Shown here: one piece after another, positions 5,526-8,784 of the stretch
Position numbering within the stretch: position 1 is the first letter of the stretch
How the letters are laid out: each line of letters opens with the position of its first letter
Position numbers and translations under genes: made by a program
Source: Acidobacteriota bacterium
Lineage (GTDB): Bacteria; Acidobacteriota; Blastocatellia; Pyrinomonadales; Pyrinomonadaceae
DNA length: 8,784 bases
Direction of reading: 5' to 3'
Assembly: GCA_963169175.1 (NCBI GenBank)
Contig: CAUJFK010000098.1
Coordinates: 1 to 8,784, forward strand
Notes under the pieces: generated by a model
Seen by the model: only the letters and a program-made list of their open reading frames with translations
What the model was told of the DNA's origin: nothing
The model's database searches: none

Positions 5526-5539
5526 GTTTTCAGACATCC
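5526..5539. repeat. third copy of the TTTTCAGACATC dispersed motif
   Basis: GTTTTCAGACATC at 5526-5538 is identical to 3218-3230, the right arm of the 3069-3237 element. TTTTCAGACATCC at 5527-5539 equals the reverse complement of 3075-3087, the left arm. Here it stands as a single arm 17 nt past the trmL stop, in the 5510-5630 spacer, which otherwise holds only the leader of the first BON gene and a 10-codon minicistron candidate. Confidence 0.6.
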
Positions 5540-5601
5540 TGGAAAGCTAAACTCCCGTCACATTAATGTTAGATCGGTTGTGTTGTGAAAGGGCACGGAC
5601 G

Positions 5602-5634
5602 ATGACGATTTTTGGGAAGGAGATACTTAAGTGA
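5602..5634 (+). CDS. candidate 10-codon leader minicistron overlapping the BON gene start
   Basis: ATG at 5602 opens MTIFGKEILK and ends at TGA 5632-5634. That TGA shares its last base with the ATG at 5634 of the BON gene (TGATG arrangement). AAAGGG (5588-5593) lies 8 nt upstream. The AAGGAG of the BON gene is inside it. If real, it would couple or tune translation of the BON gene. A frame this short easily arises by chance. Confidence 0.2.
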   Translation: MTIFGKEILK

Positions 5635-6185
5635 TGAGATCATACAGCAAATATTTAGCATTCCTGCTGACATTCATTGCATTTTCGATTGTTGGTGCGA
5701 GTGCTCAAAGTTCATCCGATAGCAGATCGGGAAGGAAAATCGAGCAAAGTGTTCGTCGACAGATACTTAGGATGCCCCGGTACGAGGTGTTCGACTACAT
5801 CGGTTACGAGGTTAACGGTTCGACCGTCACTCTCACCGGGAAGGTATTCAATGCCATTAACAAGAAAACCGCCGAAAATGGGGTTGAAGACATCCCCGGC
5901 GTGACCCGCGTGATCAACAATATCGAGGTCCTGCCGCCAAGCCCGTTTGACGACACGATCCGTCGTGACCTGTACAGCAGTATTTCACGCACTGCGGGAC
6001 TATCGCGTTATTTATGGCCCGTCAACCCGTCCGTAAGGCTGATCGTTGACCGCGGCCACGTGACCCTTGAAGGCTACGTTTCGAACAAAGGCGACAAGAA
6101 TCTTATGAATCTTGCCGCAAATGGAGTGTCCAACGTGTTCGGCGTTACAAACAACCTTAAGATCGACAGCGGCAAGGCTGGATAA
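5631..6185 (+). CDS. secreted double-BON-domain protein (paralog 1)
   Basis: The product is 184 residues. A Sec signal peptide covers 1-25, with cleavage after ASA. The first BON domain is about 35-104 (RKIEQSVRRQILRMPRYEVF, YEVNGSTVTLTGKV, GVTRVINNIEVL). The second is about 109-180 (VRLIVDRGHVTLEGYV, FGVTNNLKI). BON (bacterial OsmY and nodulation) domains bind membranes or envelope partners and are common in osmotic-shock and outer-membrane-quality proteins such as OsmY and DolP. GTG 5631 lies 8 nt after AAGGAG (5617-5622); the ATG at 5634 is almost equally good. It is about half identical to the next gene, sharing the VNNIEVL, TLEGY and VTNNLKI landmarks, which indicates tandem duplication. 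A periplasmic location is expected; the specific role is unknown. Confidence 0.92.
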   Translation: MMRSYSKYLAFLLTFIAFSIVGASAQSSSDSRSGRKIEQSVRRQILRMPRYEVFDYIGYEVNGSTVTLTGKVFNAINKKTAENGVEDIPGVTRVINNIEVLPPSPFDDTIRRDLYSSISRTAGLSRYLWPVNPSVRLIVDRGHVTLEGYVSNKGDKNLMNLAANGVSNVFGVTNNLKIDSGKAG

Positions 6186-6190
6186 GATAA

Positions 6191-6219
6191 CCCGGCGAGT
6201 TCATGGATCGATCGCCGGG
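6191..6219 (+). promoter_or_regulatory. GC-rich hairpin just after the first BON gene
   Basis: CCCGGCGA (6191-6198) pairs perfectly with TCGCCGGG (6212-6219) around a 13-nt loop, starting 5 nt past the TAA. No T-run follows, so full termination is unlikely. It may protect the upstream mRNA end or act as a partial attenuator. Its 3' arm runs into GGGGAGG (6217-6223), the ribosome binding site of the small ORF at 6229, which the stem would partly hide. Confidence 0.5.
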
Positions 6220-6228
6220 GAGGTGCAA

Positions 6229-6318
6229 ATGGCTTTGCTGTTTGTCGGACCGATTCACATTTTGTCTTCCTCACGCGGTGTGACAACGGCACAGTTGGGG
6301 CAAGTTCCCCAAGATTGA
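6229..6318 (+). CDS. candidate small ORF (29 aa) between the BON genes
   Basis: ATG at 6229 follows GGGGAGG (6217-6223) by 5 nt, a strong ribosome binding site. It encodes a 29-residue peptide starting MALLFVGPIHILSSSRG and ending in TGA at 6316-6318, 19 nt before the next BON gene's start. The N-terminal half is hydrophobic. Its last codons overlap a small hairpin (TTGGGG 6295-6300 with CCCCAA 6307-6312) upstream of the next ribosome binding site. It could be a leader peptide or small membrane peptide. The evidence is only the ribosome binding site and position; no family is recognised. Confidence 0.35.
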   Translation: MALLFVGPIHILSSSRGVTTAQLGQVPQD

Positions 6319-6337
6319 TAAGACCAGGGAGGACATC

Positions 6338-6889
6338 ATGCAAAAAGTTTTAGGCTTAACGATTTTAATTCTGGGTATGCTCGTGATCATACCCGGAAAC
6401 ACCAGTGCACAGGACCGAAGTCCAGAGTTCAAAAGATCGCATCTCGAACGCTCTGTGCGGAAAGAGATAATGTCCCTGCCGTATTACAGCGTTTTTGACG
6501 CGATAGGTTATAAGGTGAACGGTGGAACGGTGACGCTTTCAGGCTACGTCGTCCGCCCGATCACGAAAAGCGAAGCGGGAGCGGCAGTGGAAGATCTCGA
6601 TGGCGTCTCACAGGTTGTGAACAACATCGAAGTGCTGTCGCCGTCGCCATCGGACGACCGTCTGCGGAGAAGCATTCTCCACACACTAATGGGCCGCGGC
6701 GGATCGCTATACCGATATTTTCTCGGCACCAATCCGCCGATCCGGATAATCGTTCACAACGGGCGCGTTTCCTTGGAAGGTTATGCGGACTCAAAGGCAG
6801 ATTCGAACCTTGCGTATATGCTTACGAGAGGAGTTCCCGGCAGTTTTAGTGTCACCAATAACCTCAAGATACTCGGCGAGGCCGGATAA
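6338..6889 (+). CDS. secreted double-BON-domain protein (paralog 2)
   Basis: The product is 183 residues starting at ATG 6338, with GGAGG (6328-6332) 5 nt upstream. The signal peptide is 1-24, with cleavage after TSA. BON domain 1 is about 35-103 (LERSVRKEIMSLPYYSVFDA, YKVNGGTVTLSGYV, GVSQVVNNIEVL). BON domain 2 is about 108-179 (IRIIVHNGRVSLEGYADS, FSVTNNLKIL). It is a diverged tandem copy of the gene at 5631-6185, with the same length, the same two-domain plan and the same Gly-rich end. Differences lie mostly in the loop after the first BON strand pair and around the domain junction (GRGGSLYRYFLGTNP versus RTAGLSRYLWPVNP). It is probably in one transcript with the first copy, ending at the terminator at 6916-6946. 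Envelope role inferred from family. Confidence 0.92.
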   Translation: MQKVLGLTILILGMLVIIPGNTSAQDRSPEFKRSHLERSVRKEIMSLPYYSVFDAIGYKVNGGTVTLSGYVVRPITKSEAGAAVEDLDGVSQVVNNIEVLSPSPSDDRLRRSILHTLMGRGGSLYRYFLGTNPPIRIIVHNGRVSLEGYADSKADSNLAYMLTRGVPGSFSVTNNLKILGEAG

Positions 6890-6915
6890 TGGCCAACCGC
6901 AAATAAGGATATCCC

Positions 6916-6946
6916 GCCGGTGCGTTCCCGTGCCGGCCTTTTTTTT
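6916..6946 (+). terminator. rho-independent terminator after the BON genes
   Basis: GCCGG (6916-6920) pairs with CCGGC (6933-6937). Two G-T wobbles and a C-G extend the stem inward, leaving a 6-nt loop. Eight T follow at 6939-6946. It sits 26 nt past the TAA of the second BON gene and separates that unit from typA. Confidence 0.8.
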
Positions 6947-6959
6947 GATGATTCCGCAT

Positions 6960-7063
6960 CTTGTTTCGTGAGTTTCGATTCTTGATCCGTGCGTTTAGTG
7001 GTGGCGAAGCCGGGCCCAGGACCACGAAACAAACGAAAGAAGAGACGAAACCCGCGAAACCAG
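6960..7063. repeat. imperfect palindromic word repeat (GTTTCGTG type) upstream of typA
   Basis: The left arm 6960-7002 and right arm 7021-7063 are inverted copies that agree at 32 of 43 positions without gaps, separated by 18 nt. Each arm is built from degenerate GTTTCGTG-like words (GTTTCGTGAGTTTCG on the left; CGAAAC, ACGAAA and GACGAAACC on the right). It lies between the BON terminator and the typA promoter, so it is probably not transcribed with either gene unless read through. Confidence 0.7.
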
Positions 7064-7090
7064 GACACTCCCGCTGCCGGGGTAATTGCG

Positions 7091-7117
7091 TTTACTCATC
7101 GAATACGCCATTATATT
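7091..7117 (+). promoter_or_regulatory. weak candidate promoter of typA
   Basis: TATATT at 7112-7117 is a fair -10. TTTACT at 7091-7096 is a possible -35, but with only 15 nt between. The leader would be about 24 nt, including AGGG (7133-7136), which lies 10 nt before the ATG. Assigned by eye. Confidence 0.3.
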
Positions 7118-7146
7118 CGTTTGCCCTTTGTTAGGGATTTACGTTA

Positions 7147-8784
7147 ATGATCAGTCCAGAAAAGATTCGCAACATCGCTATCATCGCTCACGTTGACCAT
7201 GGTAAGACAACATTGGTTGACGCAATGCTTCAGCAATCGGGTACCTATCGCGACAATCAAGAGGTTGTCGAACGCGTGATGGACTCAATGGACCTCGAAC
7301 GCGAACGAGGCATCACCATCATGGCGAAGAACACCTCCGTGCGTTACGGCGATCATAAGATCAATATCGTCGATACACCGGGCCACGCCGATTTCGGCGG
7401 CGAGGTCGAACGTGTCTTGAAGATGGTTGACGGCATCGTTCTGCTGGTCGATTCGGCCGAAGGCTGCCTGCCGCAAACGCGATTTGTATTAAGAAAAGCC
7501 CTCGAGCTTAAACTTCCCTGCATCGCCCTCGTCAACAAGATCGACCGCCAGGACGCACGGCCGGAAGAAGTTGTGGATGAGATCTACGATCTATTTATCG
7601 ATCTAGGGGCAAATGACGAGCAGATTGAATTCCCTATCCTGTACTCCATTTCGCGCGACGGTATCGCAAAAAAAGATCTCGCCGACGAATCCGACAGCCT
7701 GAACCCGCTTTTCGAACAGGTGATCGAAACGATCCCGGCCCCGCGGCCCGTACGCGATGATTCGCTGCAGCTGCTGGTCGCGAATATCGACTACAATCCC
7801 TTCGTCGGCCGCTTGGCCATTGGCCGCATTTTCTCCGGCGAGATCGCGAAAAACCAGGAGGTCATCGTCGCAAAACGCGATGGCTCGACGCAAAAGACGA
7901 GGGTCAAAGAACTTTTCGTATTCGAAGGCCTCGAACGCACAACGGTTGATTCCGCCGGTGTGGGCGAAATCGTCGCTCTTGCCGGATTCGATGACATCAA
8001 CATCGGCGAAACAATAACGCTGGTCGAAAATCCGCGGCCGCTGCCCGTTATCGCCGTTGACGAACCGACCATCACCATGATCTTCGGCGTGAATAACTCG
8101 CCGTTTTCCGGCCTTGATGGGAAATTTGTTACATCGCGGCAGATCAAGGACCGGCTCGACCGCGAGCTGCTCGGCAATGTTGCTTTGCGTGTGGCCGATA
8201 CCGGTTCGCCGGACCAGTTCAAGGTCTCGGGCCGCGGCGAGCTGCAGCTTGCGATCCTGATCGAAATGATGCGCCGCGAGGGCTACGAGGTCCAGGTCTC
8301 GAAACCCGAAGTAATTACCAAAAAGGATGAGAAGACCGGGCAGACACTCGAACCTATCGAACAGGTCGTGGTCGATGTGCCGGAAGAATTCATTGGCGTT
8401 GTGACCGAAGCTCTTGGCCGCCGCAAGGGCCAGATGACCAAGATGATCAACAACGGCTCTGGCCGTGTCAGGCTTGAGTTCGAAGTGCCTTCACGCGGCC
8501 TGATCGGATTCCGAGGCGAATTTTTGACCGAGACCAAAGGCACCGGACTGTTGAATACTCTGTTTCTGAAATTCGATCAATGGCAGGGCGATCTTAAATC
8601 GCGTTCGACCGGTTCCCTTGTCGCCGACCGGATGGGCGAATCAACCACGTACTCGCTCTATAATTTGCAGGAACGCGGCACGCTCTTCATCAAGCCGCAA
8701 ACCAAGGTTTACGAAGGAATGATCGTCGGCGAAAACGCCCGTGCGGTCGATCTGGACGTAAACGCGATCAAGGAAAAGAAACTC
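7147..8784 (+). CDS. typA: translational GTPase TypA/BipA (3' end outside window)
   Basis: TypA/BipA is a ribosome-binding GTPase of the EF-G/LepA class, needed for ribosome assembly and translation under cold or stress conditions. The frame runs from ATG 7147 to the window edge, 546 codons, against roughly 600-615 for the family, so about 60 residues are missing. Visible in order: G1 AHVDHGKT (14-21), G2 RGITI (54-58), G3 DTPGHADF (76-83), switch neighbour AEGCLPQTRFVL (104-115), and G4 NKID (130-133). A beta-barrel domain 2 follows (about 205-300), then an EF-G domain III-like part (GRGELQLAILIEMMRREGYE) and a domain V-like part (EVPSRGLIGFRGEFLTET) typical of TypA. The C-terminal family-specific domain begins near TGLLNTLFLKFDQW. 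The AEG-C-L-P position usually has Pro rather than Cys, a minor change. Assignment is firm. Confidence 0.97.
   Translation, partial: MISPEKIRNIAIIAHVDHGKTTLVDAMLQQSGTYRDNQEVVERVMDSMDLERERGITIMAKNTSVRYGDHKINIVDTPGHADFGGEVERVLKMVDGIVLLVDSAEGCLPQTRFVLRKALELKLPCIALVNKIDRQDARPEEVVDEIYDLFIDLGANDEQIEFPILYSISRDGIAKKDLADESDSLNPLFEQVIETIPAPRPVRDDSLQLLVANIDYNPFVGRLAIGRIFSGEIAKNQEVIVAKRDGSTQKTRVKELFVFEGLERTTVDSAGVGEIVALAGFDDINIGETITLVENPRPLPVIAVDEPTITMIFGVNNSPFSGLDGKFVTSRQIKDRLDRELLGNVALRVADTGSPDQFKVSGRGELQLAILIEMMRREGYEVQVSKPEVITKKDEKTGQTLEPIEQVVVDVPEEFIGVVTEALGRRKGQMTKMINNGSGRVRLEFEVPSRGLIGFRGEFLTETKGTGLLNTLFLKFDQWQGDLKSRSTGSLVADRMGESTTYSLYNLQERGTLFIKPQTKVYEGMIVGENARAVDLDVNAIKEKKL

Noticed and set aside
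1..8784. CRISPR arrays, transposases, tRNA or rRNA genes
   Set aside because: No regularly spaced repeats, transposase-like translations, cloverleaf or rRNA motifs were seen on either strand.

Overview
The window looks like chromosomal DNA from a Gram-negative soil or sediment bacterium. My best guess is Acidobacteriota, in the Blastocatellia/Pyrinomonadaceae neighbourhood. That rests on the style of the genes (ECF sigma factor paired with a PDZ membrane protein, secreted BON-domain proteins, many short secreted proteins of unknown function), moderate GC, and intergenic palindromes built from short repeated words. It is an inference from pattern memory, not a search result. I see no phage, transposase, CRISPR array, tRNA or rRNA.

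Layout. 1-1422: the end of a TPR-like protein gene and a six-helix membrane protein gene, both on +, closed by a rho-independent terminator. 1502-3857: three genes on -, namely a secreted protein of unknown function, then an RpoE-like ECF sigma factor followed 5 nt later by a single-pass membrane protein with a C-terminal PDZ domain. 3981-4887: a secreted protein gene on - with its own extended -10 promoter and a very good terminator. From 5060 everything is on +: trmL (tRNA wobble 2'-O-methyltransferase), two tandem paralogous genes for secreted double-BON proteins, a terminator, and typA/bipA (translational GTPase), which runs off the right edge.

How it fits together. The most coherent unit is the envelope-signalling module at 1502-3932. 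The PDZ protein is placed and built like an anti-sigma factor: short cytosolic N-terminus, one TM helix, periplasmic linker and PDZ domain. Two matching promoter-like sites (TGCAAC-x-TT, then GTGA at the same spacing) lie the same distance upstream of the sigma gene and of the secreted-protein gene. This suggests the sigma factor drives itself and that target. The trmL and typA genes are ordinary translation housekeeping.

The intergenic regions are unusually structured. At least four carry inverted repeats, three of them made of degenerate 7-11 nt words. One 12-mer occurs three times. A 29-codon small ORF with a good ribosome binding site sits between the two BON genes. I did not find a clear-cut undescribed defence or metabolic system. 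The ECF/PDZ/secreted-protein module is the best candidate for something new.
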